64,000 nucleotides of DNA from positions 2,046,001 to 2,110,000 of the forward strand of contig NZ_CP066779.1 in NCBI RefSeq assembly GCF_016598535.1. Reading direction: 5' to 3'. A program made the position numbers and the translations under genes. This stretch comes from Rhodococcus sp. P-2. GTDB taxonomy: Bacteria > Actinomycetota > Actinomycetes > Mycobacteriales > Mycobacteriaceae. Shown one piece after another: positions 53,341 through 61,519 of this stretch (within the stretch, counting starts at the first letter, position 1; each line of letters starts with the position of its first letter). Under the pieces are notes generated by a model. It had not been told where the DNA came from and did not search any database. It saw only the letters and a list, made by a program, of their open reading frames with translations.

Positions 53341-54432
53341 GTGCTGGATATCAGTGGTTTGATCGCGACATGGCGTCCGACGCTGGACACCGCGGCGCGC
53401 AACGCGTGGGGACTCTCGTTCGGCGACGGTGTCGAGAAGGCCGAACGCACCCCGTCTGTCCTGATCAGAGAAGGTCCACACCGCGACCTGTATCGCTTCG
53501 GCGCCTTGTGGACGCCCAAAGGCAACCCCGTTCTCCTCGTACCGCCGCTCGCAGTTTCAGCTGACTGCTACGACCTTCGTGCAGGCCAGAGCATCGCCGC
53601 ACACCTATTGGACGGCGGCAACACTCCTTATCTTCTCGACTACGGAACAATGCGGTACTCCGACCGCGGAATGGGCTTCGAGGCCTGGGTCGACGACATC
53701 ATCCCCGAAGCGATCCGCACCATCTCGGACCTACATGACGGGGCACCTGTTTCGCTGATCGGATGGAGCCTCGGCGGGACCATGTCTCTGCTCACGGGCT
53801 CCGCCCACTCCGACCTTCCGATCGCATCGATCACGGCAATCGGAACGCCCATCGACTACACGAAGATTCCCGCTATCAGCCCGTTGAGGCTGATCGGCAA
53901 ATACACCGGCGACACCCCGCTCACCTCCGCGACCAATCTCGTCGGCGGACTGCCCGCCCCACTCGTTCAGGCGAGTTACAAGGTGACGGCGCTACAACGC
54001 GAAGTGCTCAAGCCATGGTTCATCGTGCGCAACCTCCACAACACCGAGACTCTGGCTCGCATGGAATCGATCGACAAGTTCATGGCGGCCATGCCTGGAT
54101 ACCCGGGCAAGGCGTTTCAGCAGATCTGCGAACAACTCATGCTCGGCAACTACCTCTTCCACGACGCCGTCACGCTCGCCGGACGCGAGATCAAACTGTC
54201 AGCTCTGAGCGTTCCCGTTCTCGCAGTCGGCGGCACGACTGACGTGATTGCACCCATCGCTTCGGTGGAAGCAATCACGTCGGTCCTCACCGGAGCGCAG
54301 TCGGTCCGGTTCGAGAAGGCACCGGGTAGTCACCTCGGACTCGTTGCCGGCCCCACCGCGAGAGACTCCACCTGGGCATTCATCGACGAGTTCTTGAAAG
54401 AGAATGCACCGCAGCTGGTTTCGACCAACTGA
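53341..54432 (+). CDS. PHA-synthase-like alpha/beta hydrolase
   Basis: 363 residues from GTG behind a GAGGGG site. Layout of PhaC-related hydrolases: PVLLVPPLAVSADCYDLRAGQSIAAHL, DYGTMRYSDRGMGFEAWVDDIIPEAI, nucleophile in LIGWSLGGTMSLL (Ser rather than the Cys of true PHA synthases), Asp near GGTTDVIAPI and His in PGSHLGLV. Probably a lipase or esterase. It meets the TerD-vWA gene tail-to-tail with a 1-base gap. Confidence 0.85.
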   Translation: MLDISGLIATWRPTLDTAARNAWGLSFGDGVEKAERTPSVLIREGPHRDLYRFGALWTPKGNPVLLVPPLAVSADCYDLRAGQSIAAHLLDGGNTPYLLDYGTMRYSDRGMGFEAWVDDIIPEAIRTISDLHDGAPVSLIGWSLGGTMSLLTGSAHSDLPIASITAIGTPIDYTKIPAISPLRLIGKYTGDTPLTSATNLVGGLPAPLVQASYKVTALQREVLKPWFIVRNLHNTETLARMESIDKFMAAMPGYPGKAFQQICEQLMLGNYLFHDAVTLAGREIKLSALSVPVLAVGGTTDVIAPIASVEAITSVLTGAQSVRFEKAPGSHLGLVAGPTARDSTWAFIDEFLKENAPQLVSTN

Positions 54433-54433
54433 A

Positions 54434-55702
54434 TCACGGCGTCGTGATGCCCGCGGCAACCGCCGCCTTGTGCCAATCCGGGAATTCACTCAGCAATCGG
54501 GTGTACAACTGGGCGTCGTCGACGGTGTCTATGTCGTCCAGCGCGAAGAATCCGGCATTGTCGACCACCCGGCCGTCGAGGTCGTCGAGCTTCTCGAGCA
54601 CTCCGTAGTTGGCCTTGCCGATTCCGACGAACTGCCAAAAGGCGGGAAGCCCAGACGCTTCGCGCATCAACTTCGTGATTTCCTTGCGCTCGCTGAAACC
54701 GCCGTCGGTGAAGAACAGGACAAGCGTGGGCGCCGAACCACGTGTCAGGCCGGAGACTATCTCCGTCATGATCGGCACTTCACGATTGACCGCGCCGATC
54801 TTGTCGTAGTTGACACCGCCGTGTGATCCTCGCAAGTGCAGGTAGGTGTCCGACCACGCTTCCGCGTCATGCACGGAGATCTCAGGAAGCTTGGCGAAGC
54901 TGACCGCGTACAAGTACGGCTCGAGTTTGCCGTCGTCGTCGAGTTGGATCGCAACAGGAACCATCCGTTCCACAACGCGGTGGACCACCCTGGTGCGGTA
55001 CTGCTTGGCCATACTCCCAGTTTTGTCGATCACCAGGATTACTCGCGCGCGAATTCCGTTGCCGCCCTTGGTCAGCAGGACCTTGGCCACCTCACGCTTT
55101 CGCAGATCCAGCTTCTCTCGCTTCACCATCGAGAGTTTTGCCTCGTCAGGCACGCTCCGAATTCCGCCCGGCGATTCATCGGAGCCTGCCGGTCGGGTCT
55201 GCGGTTCCTCGTCGACAGAAACGCCGAAGGCAGTGACCAGATCTGCCAATCCACTGTCCCAACCCGCCGACACGTTCCGCAGTTTCCAGCTCGCGCCGCG
55301 GCGATAGATCTCGACGAGGACCGCCGCCCTCTCCGTCGTCAACCCCAAAGCGGGAGCCACAATGGCTGTGGAACCTGCCTGCTCCACCACGACGCCCATG
55401 TCACGGACTGCAGAAAGTGTCCCGCTTGCCGCCGAATCCAACGCCACGGCCACACTCAGCTGGTGGATGTCAGCGGGCAACCTCGTCGTGTCGATTTCGA
55501 TGACGCCGCCCGCCTCCAGCCGCACCGCACCTTCTGGCGAGACCGGCTGATTGAAGAAGATGAAATCGGCGTCACCGCGCACTTTGCTGCGATCATCGAG
55601 TTGGAACACCATCAGATCCACCGTGCCCGGGGCGCTACCGCTCACCGCCACTTTCAACGACGTTCCGTCAATGATCGTGTTTGCTCCCCGCGCCAGCTCC
55701 AT
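54434..55702 (-). CDS. TerD-vWA fusion protein (TerF-like)
   Basis: 422 residues. The N-terminal half (to about 175) is a TerD domain: ELARGANTIIDG start, FQLDDRSKVRGDADFIFFNQP and GASWKLRNVSAGWDSGLADL. The C-terminal half (about 215-400) is a von Willebrand A domain with MIDAS VIDKTGSM and FFTDGGFS. Domain order matches TerF, which belongs with TerABCDEZ in tellurite and stress response. Here it stands alone, so a calcium-dependent stress-response or membrane-linked role is inferred. Confidence 0.88.
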   Translation of the reverse strand: MELARGANTIIDGTSLKVAVSGSAPGTVDLMVFQLDDRSKVRGDADFIFFNQPVSPEGAVRLEAGGVIEIDTTRLPADIHQLSVAVALDSAASGTLSAVRDMGVVVEQAGSTAIVAPALGLTTERAAVLVEIYRRGASWKLRNVSAGWDSGLADLVTAFGVSVDEEPQTRPAGSDESPGGIRSVPDEAKLSMVKREKLDLRKREVAKVLLTKGGNGIRARVILVIDKTGSMAKQYRTRVVHRVVERMVPVAIQLDDDGKLEPYLYAVSFAKLPEISVHDAEAWSDTYLHLRGSHGGVNYDKIGAVNREVPIMTEIVSGLTRGSAPTLVLFFTDGGFSERKEITKLMREASGLPAFWQFVGIGKANYGVLEKLDDLDGRVVDNAGFFALDDIDTVDDAQLYTRLLSEFPDWHKAAVAAGITTP

Positions 55703-55874
55703 ACCGGAAGATTAGCTGGCTGCTTTCGATTGCCGTCCTCGCGGCCTGAAGAATCACAGCACACTTTCAGCAATCGCAGGATTCTCGAGGCAGACTGTCC
55801 ATGGGAGATATGTCGTACACGGGACCAAGAACCCAAAGGTCGACAGAATCGGACTGTCGATCAGGAGGTAAACA

Positions 55875-56852
55875 ATGTCGCACGGTCAGGCGCGCACCAT
55901 CCAGTCATCGGCATTCCCATCCATGCCACTCCTGCCGCCGTTGACTAATTTCGACCAGGCAAGTCGCTCGATCGTCTCCTATCTCGACGACCACCTCCCC
56001 TTCGCGCTGTGGTCGATCACACGGTTCGACGGCGCGAACCAGATATTTCTGACCGTCTCTCCCAACCCACTTCACATCGAAGTCGGGGAGACGCGAGTGT
56101 GGCAGAACACCATGTGTAGTGAGGTCGTCTGCGGAAATGCGCCACCGGTCTCGTCCAACCGAGAACTCGTACCCGCGCTTTCCCGAGATGACAGATGGGA
56201 AGGGATTGGCGCCTACGTGAGCATTCCAATTCTGCACAGCGACGGCAGCCTCTTCGGAACGCTGTGCGGCGCCGACCCGACCACAGGCGATTCCGGTCTC
56301 GAGGACAATGAAGCGCTACTCACACTCCTGTGCCGGCTTCTCGGAACCATTCTCGACATCGACTATCAGCGAGCGCAGTCGGTTCGCCTCGCCGAAACTG
56401 CGCAACTCGATGCAGAGACCGACCCGTTGACCGGCCTTCTCAATCGTCGTGGATGGGACCGCTTCCTCGAAGCCGAGCAAACGCGATACCGCCAATTCGC
56501 CGACCCTGGATCAATCATCATCATCGATCTCGACGGCATGAAGACCATCAACGACGAACGCGGACACGCCGCCGGTGACGAGTACGTCCAACGGGCGGGT
56601 GAAATCCTGGCAGCATGCGCGCACCCAGGCGCCGTAGTTTCGCGGTTGGGCGGAGACGAGTTCGGAATCGCTCTGTCCGACACGCAACCGCACACCGTCG
56701 ACTACCTGATCGAGCGTTTGGAGCAGTCCTTCCGGCGCGCCGAGGTGCGCTGTTCGGTCGGGCGGGCGGACTTTTCTATGTCCCAGAGTTTTTCCGAGAC
56801 TTGGGATGCGGCTGATGCAGAGATGTACCGACAGAAACGCTCGAATCGCTGA
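55875..56852 (+). CDS. GAF-GGDEF diguanylate cyclase
   Basis: 325 residues, AGGAGG exactly 6 bases before the ATG. A GAF sensor covers about residues 20-165 (YVSIPILHSDGSLFGTLCGAD), then a GGDEF domain from 185 on: DPLTGLLNRRGWDRF, DLDGMKTINDERGHAAGDEY and RLGGDEFG. The active site is intact, so it should make cyclic di-GMP. No RxxD inhibitory site is seen ahead of GGDEF, so product inhibition is not expected. No membrane helix. A single gene. Confidence 0.92.
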   Translation: MSHGQARTIQSSAFPSMPLLPPLTNFDQASRSIVSYLDDHLPFALWSITRFDGANQIFLTVSPNPLHIEVGETRVWQNTMCSEVVCGNAPPVSSNRELVPALSRDDRWEGIGAYVSIPILHSDGSLFGTLCGADPTTGDSGLEDNEALLTLLCRLLGTILDIDYQRAQSVRLAETAQLDAETDPLTGLLNRRGWDRFLEAEQTRYRQFADPGSIIIIDLDGMKTINDERGHAAGDEYVQRAGEILAACAHPGAVVSRLGGDEFGIALSDTQPHTVDYLIERLEQSFRRAEVRCSVGRADFSMSQSFSETWDAADAEMYRQKRSNR

Positions 56853-56939
56853 TTCGACTCCACCCACGGTCTGTAGCACCGCATCGGAGGATCTCTTCGA
56901 TGCGGTGCTCGGCCATGTTCTGTTGTGCCCGAACTCTTC

Positions 56940-58238
56940 TCAGGTTGTGAAGGTGGTGTTCGCCGGCCGCGGGTGCCGCTTCGGGTCGATCGACGGCGGC
57001 GGGATGAACCAGGGCTTGTTGTCGACCCCGATCCGGATCTCCCACTTGCCGACGAACCCGGATTTACGGTGCATCAACCGATGATGCGAACGGCACAGCA
57101 AGACCAGGTTGTTCATCACCGTCGGCCCGCCGTTGGCCCAATGCCGAATATGGTGCGCATCCGTCCATGCCGGCACGCATGTGCAGCCGGGGCACGCGCA
57201 GCCTTTATCTCTCGCGATCAGCGCGACGCGTTGTTCGGCGGTGACCAACCGTTTTCCGGGTTTCGCATCGAGCGGCGCTCCGTGATCATCGAGTAGGACA
57301 GTGGACAGGAAGCAGTCGCACCCGAGAAGCCTGGTCTGTGACACCGAGAGTGGTCCGAGCCAGGGCATGTGCCCCACATCGAGATCCGACACAGACCCAC
57401 CACCATCAGTGGGGGTCGCTGCGCAGTCGCGGTGCTCGGCGAGATCCCGGGCATTGATGTGCACGTTCACGTGCGGCCGCTGCCCACCATCCATGCCGGT
57501 CTTGGCGCAGTCCAGATAGCGGCGGATCAGTTCGGTGAACCCGTCCGCGGTCCGCTTCGCCGCCGAACGAGAATCCGGCGTCCCATCGGGTGCCGGGGTG
57601 GGCATCGTCAGATTCGACAGAGCCGACAGCAGCATTTCGCCGGTGAGGGCGTCGAAATCGCCACGCACCACCACTCGACCGTTCAGCGTCGACGCGATGC
57701 GGAGTTCGTTGCGGTCGACGTCTTCGGCGGGTGGAATTTCATCGGATTCGAAGATTCGCTCCAACGTCGCGATGACGTTCCGCACCTTCGTGGTCGTTGC
57801 TTCCACACCGGAGGCGGCAGCCAACAACAAGTCGATGCAGCGAGGCATCGCTTCGTCCGGCATCCCCTTCGGCGGCGACTCACAAAACGAGACGATCAAC
57901 ACGGCGTGCTCGAACGAACAATCCCCGCAATCGAACCGAGCTGCCACCGCGGGAAACGGCCGCAGCGCAACACCGAGGGCGGCGATCTTCTTCCCGTCCC
58001 GCACCTGCAGCATCGTGTTCGCCGCCAACCACGCACCCACTCCGCGACTGGCGATCACCTGATCATCCGGGCGCAACGACAACTCGTCGACCACCGCCAC
58101 GCGCACGGCTTCGAGACGCAGAATCTCCGCACTCGCCGACACCGCAGCAGCCCGCAATTCAGCAGCCGTCAACTGCCACAGACGTCCGCGTAACCCCACC
58201 GCAGAACCAGACACCACATCCGACAACAGAACACTCAT
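56940..58238 (-). CDS. HNH endonuclease, DUF222/13E12 repeat family, SOS-controlled
   Basis: 432 residues from the ATG at 58238, preceded by GGGGGA. N-terminal DUF222 region (LTAAELRAAAVSASAEILRLEAVRVAVV; FDCGDCSFEHAVLIV) and a C-terminal HNH nuclease domain: CPGCTCVPAWTDAHHIRHWANGGPT then NLVLLCRSHHRLMH, all metal and catalytic residues kept. In mycobacteria several 13E12-family genes are DNA-damage inducible, and this one has a perfect LexA box within its promoter. Substrate and function are unknown; these genes occur in multiple dispersed copies. Confidence 0.92.
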   Translation of the reverse strand: MSVLLSDVVSGSAVGLRGRLWQLTAAELRAAAVSASAEILRLEAVRVAVVDELSLRPDDQVIASRGVGAWLAANTMLQVRDGKKIAALGVALRPFPAVAARFDCGDCSFEHAVLIVSFCESPPKGMPDEAMPRCIDLLLAAASGVEATTTKVRNVIATLERIFESDEIPPAEDVDRNELRIASTLNGRVVVRGDFDALTGEMLLSALSNLTMPTPAPDGTPDSRSAAKRTADGFTELIRRYLDCAKTGMDGGQRPHVNVHINARDLAEHRDCAATPTDGGGSVSDLDVGHMPWLGPLSVSQTRLLGCDCFLSTVLLDDHGAPLDAKPGKRLVTAEQRVALIARDKGCACPGCTCVPAWTDAHHIRHWANGGPTVMNNLVLLCRSHHRLMHRKSGFVGKWEIRIGVDNKPWFIPPPSIDPKRHPRPANTTFTT

Positions 58239-58262
58239 TGAATCCCCCGATCCCCTCCCAAA

Positions 58263-58290
58263 ATCATACTCGAACACCAGTTCGAGTCAA
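58263..58290 (-). promoter_or_regulatory. Promoter with embedded LexA (SOS) box
   Basis: On the minus strand TTGACT (58285-58290) and TATGAT (58263-58268) are separated by 16 bases. TCGAACACCAGTTCGA at 58270-58285, read on the plus strand, is a perfect match to the actinobacterial LexA consensus TCGAACN4GTTCGA and fills the spacer, so LexA binding would block RNA polymerase. The HNH start is 25 bases from the -10 box. Confidence 0.9.
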
Positions 58291-58363
58291 TACCCGCAAC
58301 CAGCAGAAATGACGACAGGGAATAGTTCGACCTCTCCGAGCGTATTATTTGAGTAAGCAATAC

Positions 58364-58375
58364 TTGCGATCGCAA
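58364..58375. promoter_or_regulatory. Palindromic operator for MarR-type regulator
   Basis: TTGCGATCGCAA is a perfect 12-bp palindrome 21 bases before the MarR gene's ATG, close to its GGAGG site. AATACTTGCGATCGCAAATA and the nearby AGTAAGCAATACTTGC suggest more half-sites. It is the natural target for autoregulation by the MarR protein. Confidence 0.6.
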
Positions 58376-58395
58376 ATAAACGGAGGACGTCACCG

Positions 58396-58899
58396 ATGCC
58401 AACTGATGAACACGTACGTGGCCGCGTGTGGCGCAACCTCGTCGTCTCCCACAGCGTCATCCTCGGCAAGATGGAGGCAGATCTTCGGACTACCACCGGG
58501 CTCACCCTTGGTCAGTACGACGTCCTACTCCGCCTGCACGAAGCTCCCGGAAACACCATCCGAATGGGTGATCTGGCCGAGCTCGTCCTGGTCACCACCA
58601 GCGGTGTGACGCGCGTCGTCGATCGATTGGTCGAGTCGGGACTGGTGGAGCGCATTCGACCGGACAACGATCGACGCGTTGTGACGGTATCGATGACGCC
58701 TGCGGGCAAGAAGACACTTCGAACTGCGTCCGCCATACACACGCGTGGAATCGCCGAGTACTTTTCCGATCTCATCGAACCTGAAGAGCTTCCGGCACTC
58801 GACCGCTTCTTCTCCCGTCTTGTCACTCGCCACACGAATCACAGTGGCGCATGCGAGGCGCACGCCGAGCATCTTTCGATCACCCCCACGAACAGATAG
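58396..58899 (+). CDS. MarR family transcriptional regulator
   Basis: 167 residues. Winged-helix core: GLTLGQYDVLLRLHEAPGNTIRMGDLAELVLVTTSGVTRVVDRLVESGLVERI, with the wing DNDRRVVTVSMTPAGKK (family segment at residues 35-103). First gene of an operon with a luciferase-like monooxygenase, an FMN reductase and a hemerythrin protein. It likely represses the operon until a small molecule or oxidant releases it; the ligand is unknown. Confidence 0.92.
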   Translation: MPTDEHVRGRVWRNLVVSHSVILGKMEADLRTTTGLTLGQYDVLLRLHEAPGNTIRMGDLAELVLVTTSGVTRVVDRLVESGLVERIRPDNDRRVVTVSMTPAGKKTLRTASAIHTRGIAEYFSDLIEPEELPALDRFFSRLVTRHTNHSGACEAHAEHLSITPTNR

Positions 58900-58910
58900 A
58901 GAGAAACAAC

Positions 58911-59969
58911 ATGGCTTTCGAATTGGGCGTCTACCATTTCGGTGAACTCACGCCAGATCCCACAACCGGCGCGATGATGAATCCCGGTGTGCACCTTCGC
59001 CATTTGGTCGAACAGGCAACCGTTGCAGATCAGGTAGGACTCGATGTCTTCGGCGTCGGCGAGCATCATCGCACCGACTTCGCAGTCTCGGCCCCTGCAG
59101 TTGTGCTTGCAGCAATGGCTCAGGCTACCGACAACATCAAGCTGTCGAGCGCGGTCACCGTGCTCAGTTCCGACGATCCCGTCCGCGTGTTCCAACAGTT
59201 CGCGACGGTCGATCTGCTTTCCGAAGGTCGCGCCGAGATCATTGCCGGCCGAGGCTCCTACACGGAGTCGTTTCCGCTTTTCGGGTACGACCTTTCCCGG
59301 TACAACGAACTCTTCGCCGAAAAGCTCGACCTACTACTGAAACTGCGTGACGAGAACCCGATCAACTGGGAGGGCCAACTTCGCGCACCACTGATCGACG
59401 GTGACGTGACACCTCGTCCGGATCGCCAGATTCCTGTGTGGATCGCGGTCGGAGGTACCCCGGCCTCGGTAGTCCGTGCGGCGAAACTCGGCCTGCCCCT
59501 GTCGCTTGCGATCATCGGTGGGAGCTACCAACAGTTCGAACCATTCGTCGATCTGTACCGCCGGGCTGCAGCAGAGTTCGGACATGATCCGAAGAAGCTC
59601 GCTGTCTCTATTGCTTCGCCGGGGTTTGTCGACACCTCGAAGCAAACAGCACTCGATACGTCCTATCCGTACTTCCAGGCCGGCTGGATGCAGAACCATC
59701 ATCAGCGCGGAAACGGAGTTCCCATGCCGCGCAGGGCATACGAAGCGCAGGCAACCACCGCGGGTGCCTTCTTCCTCGGTGGCCCGCAAGAAATCATCGA
59801 CAAGACGATGGCGCAGTACGAGCTGTTCCACCACGACCGCATCATGATCCAGATGGGTTTCGGCAATGTTCCGCAGAAGGACATGCTCCGCTCGATCGAG
59901 ATCCTCGGCACCGAGGTAGCCCCCGTTGTGCGCAAGGAAATCGAATCGTTGAAATCGTCTGAGAAATAG
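58911..59969 (+). CDS. FMN-dependent luciferase-like monooxygenase (CE1758-like)
   Basis: 352 residues from the ATG at 58911 (MAFELGVYHFGELTPDP). Bacterial luciferase-type barrel: GEHHRTDFAVSAPAVVLAAMA, TDNIKLSSAVTVLSSDDPVRVFQQFATVDLLSEGRAEIIAGRGS and IAVGGTPASVVRAA. With the adjacent FMN reductase it makes a two-component flavin monooxygenase, resembling the CE1758/CE1759-type duo described for actinobacteria. Substrate unknown. Reading is coupled: the MarR stop is 11 bases upstream. Confidence 0.9.
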   Translation: MAFELGVYHFGELTPDPTTGAMMNPGVHLRHLVEQATVADQVGLDVFGVGEHHRTDFAVSAPAVVLAAMAQATDNIKLSSAVTVLSSDDPVRVFQQFATVDLLSEGRAEIIAGRGSYTESFPLFGYDLSRYNELFAEKLDLLLKLRDENPINWEGQLRAPLIDGDVTPRPDRQIPVWIAVGGTPASVVRAAKLGLPLSLAIIGGSYQQFEPFVDLYRRAAAEFGHDPKKLAVSIASPGFVDTSKQTALDTSYPYFQAGWMQNHHQRGNGVPMPRRAYEAQATTAGAFFLGGPQEIIDKTMAQYELFHHDRIMIQMGFGNVPQKDMLRSIEILGTEVAPVVRKEIESLKSSEK

Positions 59970-59977
59970 GAGTTTCG

Positions 59978-60544
59978 GTGAGCACACCACTCAAAGTTGT
60001 CGCCGTTGTCGGCAACCTTCAGAAGCCTTCCAAGACTCGCGCTCTCGTCGATCTGATCGTCGAAACGTTCAGTGACTTCGAGCGGATCGACGCACGGGTC
60101 ATCGAGATCGTGGATCTGATTCCCGGGCTCGCAACTGCTCTGGATCGCAGTCAGGTCGACCCTGCCACTGCCGAAGCCCTGGCTGCAGTCGAGTCCGCGG
60201 ATATCGTCATCGCCGCGTCACCGGTTTTCCGCGGCTCTTACACGGGATTGTTCAAGCACTTCTTCGATCTCGTCGATCAGTACGCGCTCGCCAACACCCC
60301 GGTGATACTTGCCGCGACAGGTGGCAGCGACCGCCATGCTCTCGTGTTGGATCATGCCCTGCGGCCCTTGTTTGCATTCTTTCAAGCGCTCACCGCTCCT
60401 GTCGGGATCTATCTCAGCTCAGGTGATTTCGACGGAACCACGATCCTCAACCCCGAGGTGTTCGAGCGAATCGAGATGGCAGCAAACGACGTTCTCCCCG
60501 TAGCTCGGATGCTTGCGGAGCGGAACCGAACAGTGCTGACGTGA
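59978..60544 (+). CDS. NAD(P)H-dependent FMN reductase (CE1759-like)
   Basis: 188 residues from GTG with a TAGGAG site. Flavodoxin-like fold: VVAVVGNLQKPSKTRALVDLIVE at the start, ADIVIAASPVFRGSYTGLFKHFFDLVD for FMN and dimer contacts, and ILAATGGSDRHALVLDHALRPLF. It should supply reduced FMN to the monooxygenase encoded 8 bases upstream, and its end overlaps the hemerythrin gene by four bases. Confidence 0.9.
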   Translation: MSTPLKVVAVVGNLQKPSKTRALVDLIVETFSDFERIDARVIEIVDLIPGLATALDRSQVDPATAEALAAVESADIVIAASPVFRGSYTGLFKHFFDLVDQYALANTPVILAATGGSDRHALVLDHALRPLFAFFQALTAPVGIYLSSGDFDGTTILNPEVFERIEMAANDVLPVARMLAERNRTVLT

Positions 60545-61068
60545 GCGCCCCTGATTCGCACAGCATGGCAACATCCGCCGGTCTGAGGATGATCGATCAG
60601 TTACGCCAAGTTCACGAACCTCTGCGAGCCGATATCGAGGTACTCCAGAATGCCCTGCAACTGTTGTCGGACGAAACCGCCGACCTGACTCGGATACCCG
60701 AGATGATCGACAATCTGACGATCGCGGATTTCGTTTGGCAATTGCGGGTCAACTGCGACTTCTACTGCAACACGCTGACTCTGCACCACACCATCGAGGA
60801 TCAGCGGATGTTCCCGGTGATGACCAAGAACTTTCCCGAGTTGACACCTGCGGTCGAACGATTGCAGGCCGAGCACAAGCTCGTCGGGGAGATCGTGTCG
60901 GAAGCCAAGCGCGCGACACTCGCACTGAGCACCGAGTCCTCCACGGTCAGCCGGGCACACTCCGCAATAGCCGAGTTGGCGGACCATATGCAGTCGCATC
61001 TCGATTTCGAGGAAGCCACACTCTTCCCGTACTTCCGGAAAATGGATCGCGACTGGCACTACGGCTGA
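60541..61068 (+). CDS. Hemerythrin-like domain protein
   Basis: 175 residues, start overlapping the reductase stop (GTGA). Four-helix di-iron type: His in QVHEPLRAD, HHTIEDQRMFP (His-His-x-x-E), His in QAEHKLVGE and QSHLDFEEATLFPYF. These are the oxygen-, NO- or redox-binding ligands of bacterial hemerythrins. In an operon with a flavin monooxygenase and reductase it may store oxygen, sense NO or protect from peroxide; none is proved. Confidence 0.88.
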   Translation: MSAPDSHSMATSAGLRMIDQLRQVHEPLRADIEVLQNALQLLSDETADLTRIPEMIDNLTIADFVWQLRVNCDFYCNTLTLHHTIEDQRMFPVMTKNFPELTPAVERLQAEHKLVGEIVSEAKRATLALSTESSTVSRAHSAIAELADHMQSHLDFEEATLFPYFRKMDRDWHYG

Positions 61069-61140
61069 TCACGCACACTCAGTGATTCTTCAGCTCCATC
61101 GCAGTAGCGTCGTAAGGGCCATCTCATGTCAGGAGCTCCC

Positions 61141-61473
61141 ATGACGACCCCGGATCAACCCACCGTTCAGCAATCCGTTCCTCAGCACCCGATTCGACCA
61201 CCTGTCAATGCCGGTTGGGCAGTGGTATCGCTGCTGTTCTTCTGGCCGCTCTCCTTCGCCGCCTTCACTCATGCCTTCAACGTGTATCCCTTGTGGGCCG
61301 ACGGCGATGTCGCGGGATCGCGGTATGCGTCCGATCGAGTGAAACGACTCGGTCAGATCTCACTGTGGATCGCGGGCGGGCTACTACTCCTTGTCTGCAT
61401 CCTGTACGCGATTGCGGCAATCGTGTGGTTCGCCAACGGCGGCCACGACTACGGCCCGCGACGAATGCGCTGA
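61141..61473 (+). CDS. CD225/dispanin family membrane protein
   Basis: 110 residues from the ATG at 61141 with AGGAG five bases upstream. A Gln/Pro-rich cytosolic N-terminus is followed by the dispanin core: NAGWAVVSLLFFWPLSFAAF, then a loop SRYASDRVKRLGQISLW and a second membrane helix LLLLVCILYAIAAIVWF. Bacterial members are widespread in actinobacteria and of unknown function. A single gene, after the hemerythrin operon. Confidence 0.85.
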   Translation: MTTPDQPTVQQSVPQHPIRPPVNAGWAVVSLLFFWPLSFAAFTHAFNVYPLWADGDVAGSRYASDRVKRLGQISLWIAGGLLLLVCILYAIAAIVWFANGGHDYGPRRMR

Positions 61474-61519
61474 ACGACCACACTGAACAACCACACTGAA
61501 CAACCACACAACCAAAACA

